Below, in pieces: positions 44,103-54,857 of a stretch of DNA of 64,000 nt (position 1 is its first letter; each line of letters starts with the position of its first letter). Position numbers and translations under genes: made by a program. The DNA is from Leidyana gryllorum EB-2025a (lineage: Eukaryota; Apicomplexa). The notes beneath the pieces were generated by a model that was given only the letters and a program-made list of their open reading frames with translations, ran no database searches and was not told the DNA's origin. The stretch lies in assembly GCA_048772705.1 (NCBI GenBank), contig JBLWGC010000213.1:310001-374000 (forward strand), read 5' to 3'.

Positions 44103-45115
44103 TCAAGCCATCTCGAAGATCTGCTGGGAGGGGGACGGGCCACCATACTTTCCGACAGTGTAGGGGGTGTGACGAGTGAATTTCTCAACCTCTTTCTCCA
44201 GCTCGTTACAGAGTTCAGACTCGTTCAGTCTGGGTGTCGTCTCATTCACTTCTTGCTCGAAAGCCATAGCCCACACAACAGCAGAGAGGAGACCGATCCA
44301 GCCGATCCCAATGCCGATAGACGGGTCAGCCAAGAAGAGGACAGACAATTCTAAAGTACAAAAACATACTCTCAATGTCGTCAAGAACGATAGGTAAACT
44401 CACCGATCAGACCTCCGACTCCCCATATGAACCAGTTGATGATACCGTGCCAGTCATTGGTTCCCTCGTCGTGATAGACCTCCAAGAGTAACCAGGCATT
44501 GGCGTAGAGCAACCAGCTGATGGCATGGATAACTCTGGCACCGGCGCCGAAAATCCAGTCCAAGTTGCCTTCCCGGAAGTGTGTCCAGTAGGCTTCAGTA
44601 TATGTCTGGAAAAGGTTCAGGGCGCCAGCGACTTGCATCACGGCGGCAATGGTGTCGAAGAGGACGGCGTGTGACAAGAATTTGGAGCCAGCCCGGTATC
44701 CTCGAGCCCAACTGGAAAATTGATGCGCTGGTTCAGTCAGTTTCGCTTACGCTGAGTCGTCGGCGAGAGTTGCCTGGAAGGCGATCATATACACAGCCCC
44801 CACAAGATACATGATGCAGAATACGAGCAGAGTGAATCGGAAAGAAGAGCTCTGACGCATTTCAGCTGTGGTGTGTCTCAAGTCCCAGGTGAAGAATCCT
44901 TCGCCCTGTGCACCATTTGTTAATCGCGAACGTTGGTCAAACCCTACCTCGAAGGCGTAGTGCGACACAATCAGACCAGTGACGGCAAGGAACTGCAGAA
45001 GGAGACCAGACCGCAGATAGCCATTGATGATACGGTCCATGCATGAGGTAGGCTTTGGGGCTCTGTGAGTAGCCCTCTCACCATCAAATCCTTCGTGTCG
45101 AGTCGTCAGCCACAT
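44103..45115 (-). CDS. Polytopic membrane protein of unknown family
   Basis: Four exons over short introns (GTAGGG...CACAG, GTAAGC...TTCCAG, GTGAGT...TTTAG), about 295 aa. Six to seven hydrophobic helices, including LLLQFLAVTGLIVSHYAFE, FTLLVFCIMYLVGAVYMIAF, AISWLLYANAWLLLEVY and IGIGWIGLLSAVVWAMAF. The cytosolic tail is short. The start may be 45115 or the internal MDRIINGYLRSG at about 45040. No motif recognised. It lies tail to tail with the J-domain gene, 30 bp apart. Confidence 0.65.
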
Positions 45116-45199
45116 GATCTAGCACTCAGAACGCAAGGTAGATTGCATGCACCCTCAAGAAGCGCACGTGCCCAGGCTGGAGATAATGCACCACTTTGG

Positions 45200-48100
45200 C
45201 TACCGCGGTGCTGTCCAAGGAGGCGGCATCCGAGTACCCTCTTTCGGGGGGAACGGGTCGTTCTGCTGCCACGGGGGTGCCCCCGCTGTCGGGAAAGCTT
45301 CTCCAACTCTGTATCCTTCGTTCATGGAGTACTCGGGAGACTGCTGCCAGGCCGGGTTTGGGGCCTTCGTGCCGTAGTGCATTGGAGGGGGCAGGTGTTC
45401 CCGATTCATATCTGAAGGAGGTCCTCCGTACTGCATATATGGCCCTCGATCTCGAGGGGGGTTGCTGCCGTACAACGGGGCACCGCTCCCCGGTTTGTCT
45501 AAATATGCTTTGTCACCAAACACTTTGTCTTCGGGGTAAACCTTCTCCGGAGGTCCAGCAGGAGGTCCATATGACCTTCGTTGGTCGTAAGGGCCTCCAT
45601 CGACAGAGACTGGCGATCCGAGTCCTTGGTTGATGGGTTGGCCTTGTTTCGGAGTGGGCATCGACATGCCCACTTGACCGCCTTGCATCGGGGGGCGTTG
45701 ACGGGGGCCAGAGGACGGCATCCCGGGAGTTCGCATTCCCATTTGACTGTGCATAACGCCGCTTTGTGGATTGTAGGGACTCGTTTGCATTGGCGGTGAT
45801 TGCAGATTGTCCATCGGATACGGTCCCTGATACAGAGGTGCGGGGGCCGCTCCCCTCTCAGGAGTGAGTGGTCGTGTGTACCTGTCGTGGCCTGGCGGCT
45901 GATTGAAGGCAGCACCAGCCGACGACGGCGCAGGAAGCATATGATGAGGTTGTTGGTACGGTTGTGCCAGAGAAGGAGGATGAGACTGCTCGTGGGCTGC
46001 TGGGAGAGGCTGCTGGGGATGGGGTTGAGATTGAGGATGGGGAATCTGGTGGGGCTGAGGGTGGGCAGAGGGTTGTTGAGGCTGTGGAGGGATCGATGGA
46101 TGTTGATGGGGTTGCGGATGAGGCTGTTGCGACATTCCTTGTTGCTGCGGCATATATCTCTGTGACCCGGACCGCACATTCGGGGGAGCACCATACTGTC
46201 CCGGAGGGGGGTGTGAGAGGAGGGGCGGTGCGTATTTCCCGTTGCCGTTCCCCATATATGCACTCGGCACATCGTACACCCCAGGAGGAGGTGGTCCCCC
46301 ATAAGACGTGTTATTCGGCTGTGTGGGCGGCCTCATGTCCATCTGCATTGGGTGCCGAAGGTCCATGTTGTTCATTCTCATATCCATCGCAGGAGGAGCC
46401 CGAGAACCGGACGACTGAGGATGATAGGGAGGACCTGAAGGATTGGGTGGCGCCGTTTGGTCGGTGGGGTTCGGGCGGATCGGGGGCGGTCCGTAGGGCG
46501 GCGGCTTATTGTCGTCCCCAAAGTGTTCCCGATAATTAGCCTCGGGGGGCATCATGTTGTTAAAGCCGGTAGATGGTCTCGAGTTCGGCGTGTTTGTAGC
46601 GTATTCCCCGTCACCCATTGGAGTGAAGTCGTTGAAAGACGGTGCCACGGGCGGTCTTCGATAATTCACGTCCCATTTAGCAGACTGCGGAGCATTGTTC
46701 CACGTTGAAGGGTCTGCAGGAGGTGGAGCATTTTGCGGAGTGCTCCCCTGCTGCGCGTAGTTTATTGGCTCCGCAGCCCCTCCAGGTGGTGGCTGTTCCG
46801 TATTCTGTGTCTGCCAGTTGTTGAGACCCCAATCTCCCACGTGCACCGGCTCTTTCCATTGCTGCGGAGTTGCCGACGCCGGTCGTGGCACTTCAGCAGC
46901 AACTTGTCCCCAGTCTTCCCATTGACTTATATGTGCAGGACGAGCAGTTGCACTGGCGGGTGCTTCCACCATTGGGGGACGCGCCGGGGGGGCATTAACG
47001 GGCGGCCATGCAGTTTGACCCCATTCCGCCGTGGATGGTGGGGGCACCGCCGTCTCGGGTCTCTCTGGCACGACATTGGGCACAACCGTTTGCGGCACTG
47101 GAGGTGGCTGGGGGGCGTTGGGGGTGAGGAGAGTGGATGGGGTCGAGGACTGGTCTGTCCATGAACGATTCGCCGCGGCTTTCTTGTTGTTGGGAGTTCG
47201 GGATGTGTTTGGAGGTTTGGGCAGTATGGTCGGTTTGGCCGTGGAGGTGCGCAACAACTGATGCATCTCTTCCATCGGGATAAAGAGCTTCCGCAATTGC
47301 TGCCAGAAGTTGATTTTGAGGGGTTGTTGATTCGAGTCTTCCCGTTTCTCGACCGACAGAAGGAACGACAATTCTGGTTTACCGATTTGGATCACCATTG
47401 GTGTCCGGAATGGTTCCGCATTCGGTCCATACCTCCCCAACCGCGCCGGCAATATGGGCGCTTTTATTGATCTCAGAGCGTCAACCTCTGCGTTCAACTC
47501 GTTCAACAAGCTTTGCCGAGTATTGACATCCAGAGACACCAGGATTACAATGGACATGGCATGGAATACCAAGACTCCCCACCCTTCGCGCTCCAAGTAG
47601 CCAAAGTGGCCACTGCTGCCATTCATACTCTCCAAAGCAGCAACGAGGTCTCTGAACGCTGTCAAACTCACCCATCCCGTAATCCTGACGACGGGTCGAG
47701 CGAGATGGAGGAGACCGATCTGGCGTTCCAAAGCGGACATATCCTGGACCTGTGGAACAGACCTGGATGCCCCGGCCAGCCCTCCGGAGGTTCTCAAGAG
47801 AATACTCCTGAATAAAACCTCGTGCCGCCCGTCGGCAAAATTGAGATTGGTGGCTTGCGATGGGACTGGGGTGAGGGCTATTGCAGCTGTGGCCGTCTCT
47901 TCGTCGTCAGGCAGGCAGCCTTCTTCCATTTCACCCTCTTCGCTCTCTCGGGACGGATGTGAGCACGGCTCTGAGAGCGGAGAGCCCACGATTTCTTCGC
48001 TCTCTGCCAAAGTCTTGAGCCATTTGTCCACACCAGACCACAGAGGGGGCTCCATCAGGAGCTGCTGAGCCGAGACTGGAGGCATCAGAGACCTCTCGAG

Positions 48101-49932
48101 CACTTGTTTCGAGATCAGTTCGGCAAAGTGCTTCTTCGGCTCCGTCGGAGTGACACTGGGGAAGACTCCTAAGAGGGCCGCACCCTGATTGGCACCAACT
48201 CGCAATGGATCTCGGAGCCACATAGAACCTGCACTGGTTGGTGCGGGTGGGGCCGCGGAAATACGTTGAGCTCTCCAGTGAGCGACATCGATTTTGACAT
48301 TCTCAAAGTTCCGCGGACAGAAGACAGGAATACCCATTTTGGCTGCGACTTCTTTGCCCAAAGTGAAGACCCCTTCTTTGTCTCCATGAACCATCATGAG
48401 AGCGACCGGGTCGACCTGTGGAGAGTGAGAGAAAGGAAAAGGGAAATGAAAAGCCCTCACCTCTTCAATGATGCGACGGAGACCAAAATAACCGGCGTGG
48501 TTGGCGAAGGGGAAGTATCTAACTTTGCACGCTATTGTCAAAGTATTGCCCCGAGCATTGACTTGGACAGATTTGGCACCGACCACCAATTTGTTTCCGA
48601 TGGTTCCGGGCACACAGGAGCCCGTCATAACGACCAAATTCTTTGGCGATGCTGCCCACTCTTTCAACGCTTGCAAACTTAGACCACCAGTCAACATGGC
48701 CGGGGCCGCGAAGAGGACTCCCGGGGCCGGAGACTTGAGAAAGTCCTTCTCGCTGTCAACATGTTTGATCTCGGATGCCAGACGATACATTGCCCGCACC
48801 CTCTCAGTCATGCCATCCAACTCGCCCTCGACGTTGACTGATTCTGCTCGCAGACTGGCAGGTTGATCCTCCGGAAGATCAGGGGCACTTCGGGACCACC
48901 CGATGTACTGTTTGTACTGTGCATTGACTTTCTCGGTCATAACACCTCCAATGAGCAACGGATAAGAGTCCTGTCGTGAAGAACATACAGTGTCCTGCGT
49001 GGGGTGGAGATTGAAGCACTCACCTTGCACTCCCGGAGAAACTCGATAAGACAAGTTGCAATCTCTTGAGCTTTCCCGACAGCGAAACAGGGGACGAGAA
49101 CTTTGCCGCCGGCTCTGAGAGTGGCCAAAATCACCCGACACATCTCACGTTCGACGGTGTTTCGATTATCCTTGACGTGGATAGCGTAGGTCCCCTCGCT
49201 GATCAGCACATCGGGACGATTTATGGGAGGAAAGGCGGCTCGCGATATCAGTCGGTCGGTATTGGTGTTGAAATCTCCCGTGTAGAGGGCCGACAATCCT
49301 GCATAGCGAACCTCGAAGGCCAGAGCGCCCAAGACGTGGCCAGCCAGGTGAGCCTTGATCTCAATCGCAGCCGAAGAGGCTTCCACGAAACCGAGAGGAG
49401 ACTGACGGGCCGAATAGGGTGTTACATACAAGCTTTGACCGAGATTGATAGGCTTGATTTTCTCTAAGCTGGTGAATGCTTCGTTCGCTGTACATGCGTA
49501 GAGATGTTGCTTCTGAGTTCCCGCTCCTCCATTCTCAGGTGGAGACTGGAAGAAGTCACCACTCCGTAGAAAATCGGCCAAAAGCAGAGCCCCAAGTCCT
49601 TTTGTAGGTGGGGACCCTATGATGGGACCTTTATATCCTAGGCGCTCCGTTAAATAAGGCAGGGCTCCTAGATGGTCAAGATGGATGTGTGTGATGAGCA
49701 CAGCATCAATTGTCTCCGTTAGTTTCCGCCCCACGACCTCATTTGGGGTCTCGGGCGCCAGCTTGAGGTACTTCCGGAAGTCTGGGTACCGACTGTTGGG
49801 TTGCTTATGCGCTACATGAACTCCACAGTCTAACATCACTCTGGCCTGGAGCTCCGCACGCTGAAAGGTCAGAATGACACAGCTCCTGCCTATCTCACGG
49901 CCAGCCCCCAGTACATCGACGTCTATCAGCAT
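45200..49932 (-). CDS. INTS11: Integrator subunit 11 endonuclease with very long Pro/Gln-rich tail
   Basis: Three exons, about 1500 aa. The metallo-beta-lactamase/beta-CASP core fills the first ~640 residues: HIHLDHLGALPYLTE (HxHxDH), ALYTGDFNTNTDRL, ISEGTYA, GGKVLVPCFAVGKAQE, SCVPGTIGNKLV and MMVHGDKEG. The usual SAHAD motif is ANHAG, with His kept. IntS11 cleaves snRNA 3' ends and paused mRNAs. INTS11 proteins are normally about 600 aa; here the same ORF runs on for about 850 residues, with a middle globular segment and a tail of Pro, Gln, Gly, Met and Tyr (QQPHPQPHQHPSIPPQPQ). Small introns were placed at about 48417-48463 and 48965-49025. Confidence 0.85.
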
Positions 49933-49978
49933 ACTGCCCCCCCCACTGTCGAAGAAGACAAAAAATAAAAGCTCTTGA
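49933..49978. promoter_or_regulatory. 46-bp divergent gap, IntS11 / DHHC-type gene
   Basis: Starts at 49932 (minus) and 49979 (plus). The gap is A-rich (AAAAAATAAAAGC), which could act as a TATA-like or nucleosome-free element for both directions. Confidence 0.4.
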
Positions 49979-50694
49979 ATGGCCCTGGTTTCGATAGCGC
50001 GCCAAATAGTCGGCAATGTGCATTTCACCCATATCTCATTACACCCAGTGAGGCTCAAGAATCGAGTGAAATGGCCTGACAACCCATTTTCCAGCTGATT
50101 CCTGCATTTACGATAGTGCGTGGCCCAAACTGGATCCTCGCTCATGTGACCCTAGTACTGTCTGCGGGGGGAATATACGGTGAGAGAGTGTTGTCCCATC
50201 GCACCCCCGTTCAATACACCGAAGCCGCATCTTATCTTACTCGCCATCGGGACACCCCGGCTAGAGTGCTGGCCGTCTTAACTGCCATTGTACAATTGGG
50301 CCTAACAGGTCTCATGCTCGTCTCGGATCCTGGTGTAGTCATGTGAGAGCCGGCCACCTTCTTTGCTTACAGCCAGTTTCAGTCCCTCCGACCCCGAAAA
50401 GCATCCAGACATCGAGTGCCTCGGCTTTTGTTCGATCTGTGGAGCCGCCTGTGTCGACTGGCGGACAGTCCATTGTGAGGACTGTGATGTCTGTATCGAG
50501 AGATGGCATCACGTGAGTAGGGGGCGAAGGGGGAGCGTTGATTCATTTTTCTCCTCGTGCAGCACTGCCCATGGACGAGTAAATGTGTTGGGGGCAGGAA
50601 CATAATCACATTCGGACTTTGGATACTCTCCATCATAGGTTGTATTTTCGTAGTCGGCCTTCTCAGTGCAGATCCCATTGCCGTGGCGCGTTAG
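49979..50694 (+). CDS. Small DHHC-type protein with HHHC core
   Basis: Four exons, about 185 aa. A short N-terminal exon (MALVSIARQIVG) is joined over a 47-nt intron; then come TM-like segments (WILAHVTLVLSAGGIYG, VLAVLTAIVQLGLTGLMLV), a cysteine-rich domain CSICGAACVDWRTVHCEDCD and CIERWHHHCPWTSKCVGGRN, and a third TM (GLWILSIIGCIFVVGLL), then stop. Palmitoyltransferases normally carry DHHC; here Asp is replaced by His after an exon junction (RWHH|HCPW), while the catalytic Cys and zinc ligands remain. The usual fourth helix and C-terminal motifs are absent, so activity is doubtful. Confidence 0.75.
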
Positions 50695-50844
50695 AGGTGT
50701 CGAATCGGCACCCGTTCAGATTGCATATTGATGAGTGGCATCATTCATCGCAAATAGTCAGTAGCTTGAGATCAGGGGGTCGACAAGGGTACCTGAAGCC
50801 GGCCTAATGGAGGAGGACTAGCAAAAAATTGCATCCCCAATCCG

Positions 50845-52348
50845 ATGTCTGGGGACTCGGAGGAGGCACAGAAGTGCTTTCAAGTGGCCAAGAGGGCCCT
50901 AGAGCTGGGAGACGCGCAGAAGGTGAGCGATGTATGGCAGAAGAATTGCATTATCGAGCTTGTCAGGCCACACGGTTCCTCGAGAAGAGCTTGCGAATAT
51001 GCCAAACTCCCGAAGCTGCTACTCTTCTAGCACAAATAAGCACAGGAAACCGTCCCACGTCCAGTAGTACGAGTGCTGAGTCTTTGAACCAGCAGCGCAG
51101 CGCGCCCGGAGAAAAGACCGGAGAAACCCATGCTGCTCCTGCCGAGGAACCTAAGAAGCCAGCGTTCACGCAAGCTCAGGTGAACATGGTGAAGAAAGTG
51201 CTTGAAGCCACAGACTTATATAAAACCTTGGATGTTACAAAAGAGGCCAATGAAGATCAGATCAAGAAAGCCTATCGAAAGGTCAGACAAACCTGCGCGT
51301 GCTGCTCAATCAATCTACCCTGCAGTTAGCCTTGCAGCTTCACCCCGATAAATGCGGGGCTCCCAACGCTGAAGAAGCATTCAAGAAGTTATCACGAGCC
51401 TGTCAGACCCTTTCAGACCCAGTGAAGCGCCAGAAATACGACGTTAGCGGTGATGATGGCTCATCGAGCCGACCTTCGTCTCAAGGTCACGCCCATTACG
51501 ACGAAGATTTTATTAGTCCCGAGGATCTCTTCCGAATGTTCTTCGGTGGAGGGTTCGGAGGTGGAGCGACCATCTACCGGACCGTCAATGGCCGCACAAC
51601 GGTCCATAGAGCGGGCGGAGGTGCTCAGGCCCGCAACAATATGACAGAGTGAGTAATCAAAATGCCACCCGTATCTGCATAAATACACTCGTTCCCCCAG
51701 AGGTCAGAAGTTGTTGGCTGCCCTATTGCAAATGTGGCCCGTGATACTCCTCGTTGGATATCTCCTTTTATATGGATCCGAGATGCTCACACCCACAGTG
51801 AGAAACGCGATTCCCTGAGCGTTGGCCTTTAATCTCGTCCTTCTTCCATCAGAGACCTGACTTCCGCCTCACCCGGTCGAATGCCACTCCTTTCCGGAGG
51901 AAGACCGCTGATCGGGGAGTCAACTACTTTGTTTCGAAACAATTCGATACAAAGTTCCCTTCACAGTCCGTCGACCGAGCCGACGTGAGTATCTACGTGT
52001 TCCAAACCCATATCATCCACCATATTTATGCTGCCAGGCCGAAGCAGAGGTGGAGTTTGCCCACTTTTATAGTGAATGTTTTCGAGCAACTGAAGATCTC
52101 AGACGCGAGGTCGATTTCTATCGATCTATAAACATCCGCAGCAAAGCCCGAGCCAAACTGGAGGAACTGCAAAAGCGGGAGCAAAGTGATGTCAATTGTC
52201 GGGAGATGAGGTACATCGAGGTAATTGCACGGATGACATCTTGCCATCGAAAGCTAACTATGTCTTCGTATAGGAACATGCCCCTCAAGCGGCAACACGA
52301 GTGCGCACAGGGAGATCGCAAGTTGCCAGGAATGACCGTATTTGGTGA
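50845..52348 (+). CDS. DNAJB12/14-like ER membrane J protein
   Basis: Seven exons, about 370 aa. An N-terminal helical part (EEAQKCFQVAKRALELGDAQK) matches the DNAJB12 start. The J domain is DLYKTLDVTKEANEDQIKKAYRK then, after a 45-nt intron, LALQLHPDKCGAPNAEEAF with HPD. A Gly/Phe segment (MFFGGGFGGGATIYR) and a transmembrane helix (WPVILLVGYLLLYG) follow. The C-terminus YFVSKQFDTKF...EVEFAHFYSECFRATEDL matches DUF1977. Family role: ER-associated degradation and Hsc70 recruitment on the cytosolic face. The stop is 3 nt from the lipase stop on the other strand. Confidence 0.85.
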
Positions 52349-52351
52349 TGC

Positions 52352-54845
52352 TCAATTCGGGCAGTCGCGGCACCACCATTCAAATTCCCCAGATGTGCAA
52401 GCAGCAGAGAGAGCACAAGAGTGCGCACACACGTGTGCTGCGACCAAGGACTGGGGATTGGGGAGCCGTGCTTGAACTGCTGCCGGTAGAATAGAATTGA
52501 ATACTGTAGACACGATTGAGCGAGGCAGGCGCTTCGTATCCGAGGTTGAGTCATTCTCATCGGCCAAGCCGTCAGCCAATTCCTCAAGGGGCTTTGTAAC
52601 ATTGGCGTAGTTGACATTTAGCTGAACAAGGAAGATTTAATGGACCTCCTCCGTGCACGGTACTTACAAAGAGGACACCGGGATGTTCTACAAAGTAATC
52701 ACGGCCATAGCCCGCGTATCCCAGGTGACCACGTCCGCATCGAGGGTATCCGTAGAGGCCATTACCTTGGTGGCAGGGCACGTAGGTAAGGGGGTCATTG
52801 ACATCGAGGATGGCACGTGCGTTGATTCTTCTTCGGTATAGGAAGCGTGTGCGAGCATCCAATTGTTTCAATGGGGCGAAGAGGACGTTGTGGATCTTGA
52901 GAGGGCACTTGGGGATCTCATTAGCCTCAGGCACTCGTTGGCCCACAACATCCCACCTGTGAAAGTCGAACCATTTTGAGACTCTAACACTGAGTTGCTG
53001 TGCGAGTCCGCCTCCCAAACTGTGGCCGTAGAAGGTAAATTCTGATGTGGCACAGGTACAGTTGTTTTGGGCTGAATGTTTCTCCAAGAAGAGTCGCAAA
53101 GGTGGCAGTAGACCAGAAAGTAGATCTTGTACTCCGCGGTGGAGAACATTACTGTTCGCATCTGCGGAGGCCCAATAGTTGAAGTCGAGCACCCACTCGT
53201 GGAAGCTGGTTGTGCCACGGCAGCCAATGGCCAGATGACACGGGTTCTTAGGATCTTGTGAAATGAAGACCGTGGGGACTTGGATTGTGGCCAAATCGGT
53301 AGCCCTCTTATCGGGACCTGTGAGGAGAAAGAAGACATCATTGGTGACATTGCTCAGATATTTTCCCCAATACGAGGCAAGAAGCACAACAAAAGGCATC
53401 GAATTACGTCTCACTCTCGCGGAGCCACTGTGCCACCACCCTCACAATGGCCCTGATGTCAGTGGACCGTGCTGGGGCAATCCCAGCGAAATGAGCGAAA
53501 ACTTCTTGAACGTCTGTAATTGCTCTCCACGTGCGGAAGGGGTCCCGGAGCAGCGCTCGGAGATCAGCCACTGCGACAGCAGCCGCTCGTTGAGTGGAGT
53601 CATCCCAAATCGCTCCAATAACTTGCTGTACGCGCATCGCCCCTTCTTCACCAATGCTCTTCACCAGCCACTTTGTTATCCAGGAGGGCAGTGCCATTGT
53701 GGCGGGCTTTCCGGATGGTTCTGCATCAGTGGCTCCTCTCTCAAGTGCGACAGTGTGGGAAAGTAGAATAGATATTGAGGGGGTGGGGTCACTCAAAGGG
53801 GGGCACTCAGTTTGTCATCGGGACTCACTCACCATCGACTGGTTCCGCCACAGCGAAGACTTGGAGAGTCTTCCATCCCGGAATGAGTTCCACATTCTCG
53901 AACAGATTGGCATTGGGGCACGATGGCGACCACCCTTGGGACTGTGCAGCATAAATGATTTGATTCGCACGATAGAGTATCAGATAGGTTAGCATTTCGG
54001 CGTCTCTGACGTCTGCGGGAATATAGTCTGGGATCACGCCGTGAAATCGATCTAAGGCATCGATCAATGGAACCTGAAGGGTCAAGTTGGGATCATTCCA
54101 TTCGAATGCTCTCTCATCCACTTGACCGAGTCGCCGTTGTAGCGAATTGGGGATTGCAGCGCAGGGTTTGTTGGGAAAGCCTCTCAGGGGGACCACCCTG
54201 TCAAGGGGCTCGCAAGCCTACACTCAACGTGATGCAAAGGGGTCTGTTGTTGTCCGTGGGTACCTCTTTGACTACGAAGCGAGCCGCTCCGCACGCAACA
54301 CCGGATTGGATAGCGTCAATGATGGCACAGGAGAAGGGAGTGCGGTGTTTGAACACTTTGATTTCGTGTTCAAGGTCGAAGAATCGGCAAACATTGTCGG
54401 TGAAGGTCCTGAGTTTCAGTCCCACATCACCATCATCCGGAAGGTTCAACATATCCTTAAATACTGGAAGCAGACGAGTCAATGCTATCAAATTGTTCAT
54501 ATCGGGATCTGCGGGCTTTCCCGCGATCCGATTGGGAACACTGACCAGCCGTTGCCCGAAGTTTGCAGCCAAATCGGGGAGTGCGTGGGCCAAGTCGTCA
54601 ATGAGACTGGCATTCCCAATGTATGCATCTCGCAAATGCTGTGCTCCGGTGACGGACAGTTTCTCTTGGAATAGACGTGTTATTGTATTCTGAAGAGCAC
54701 CAGCCACACCGTCCTTGCACCAGTCGACCACATCAGTCTGTCCAATCCGCCGTGGTATCGCCACCCCCAAGGTATCTCGGCGGGCATAGGATAGAGCCCA
54801 GATGATGCAAGGGAACGTATAGATGAGAAAGAGATGGAGCATCAT
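52352..54845 (-). CDS. Secreted class 3 (alpha/beta hydrolase) lipase
   Basis: About six exons, roughly 640 aa. Signal peptide MMLHLFLIYTFPCIIWALS. The N-terminal half is helical and unrecognised. The catalytic part holds LAIGCRGTTSFHEWVLDFN (the oxyanion-region F/CRGT motif) and TFYGHSLGGGLAQQL with the nucleophile Ser in GxSxG; DVNDPLTYVP may provide the Asp. Introns were placed by phase at about 54160-54205, 53727-53835 and 53320-53410. The last exon (LNVNYANVTKPLEELADG) ends in a Cys-containing tail. Substrate likely acylglycerol by family. ATG at 54845 or 54842, 13-16 bp from the divergent gene's start. Confidence 0.75.
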
Positions 54846-54857
54846 GCTCAATTTTCA

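Noticed and set aside
45581-46708. Several plus-strand ORFs rich in Arg and Gly
   Set aside because: They mirror the Pro/Gln-rich minus-strand IntS11 tail and have no splice or domain support.
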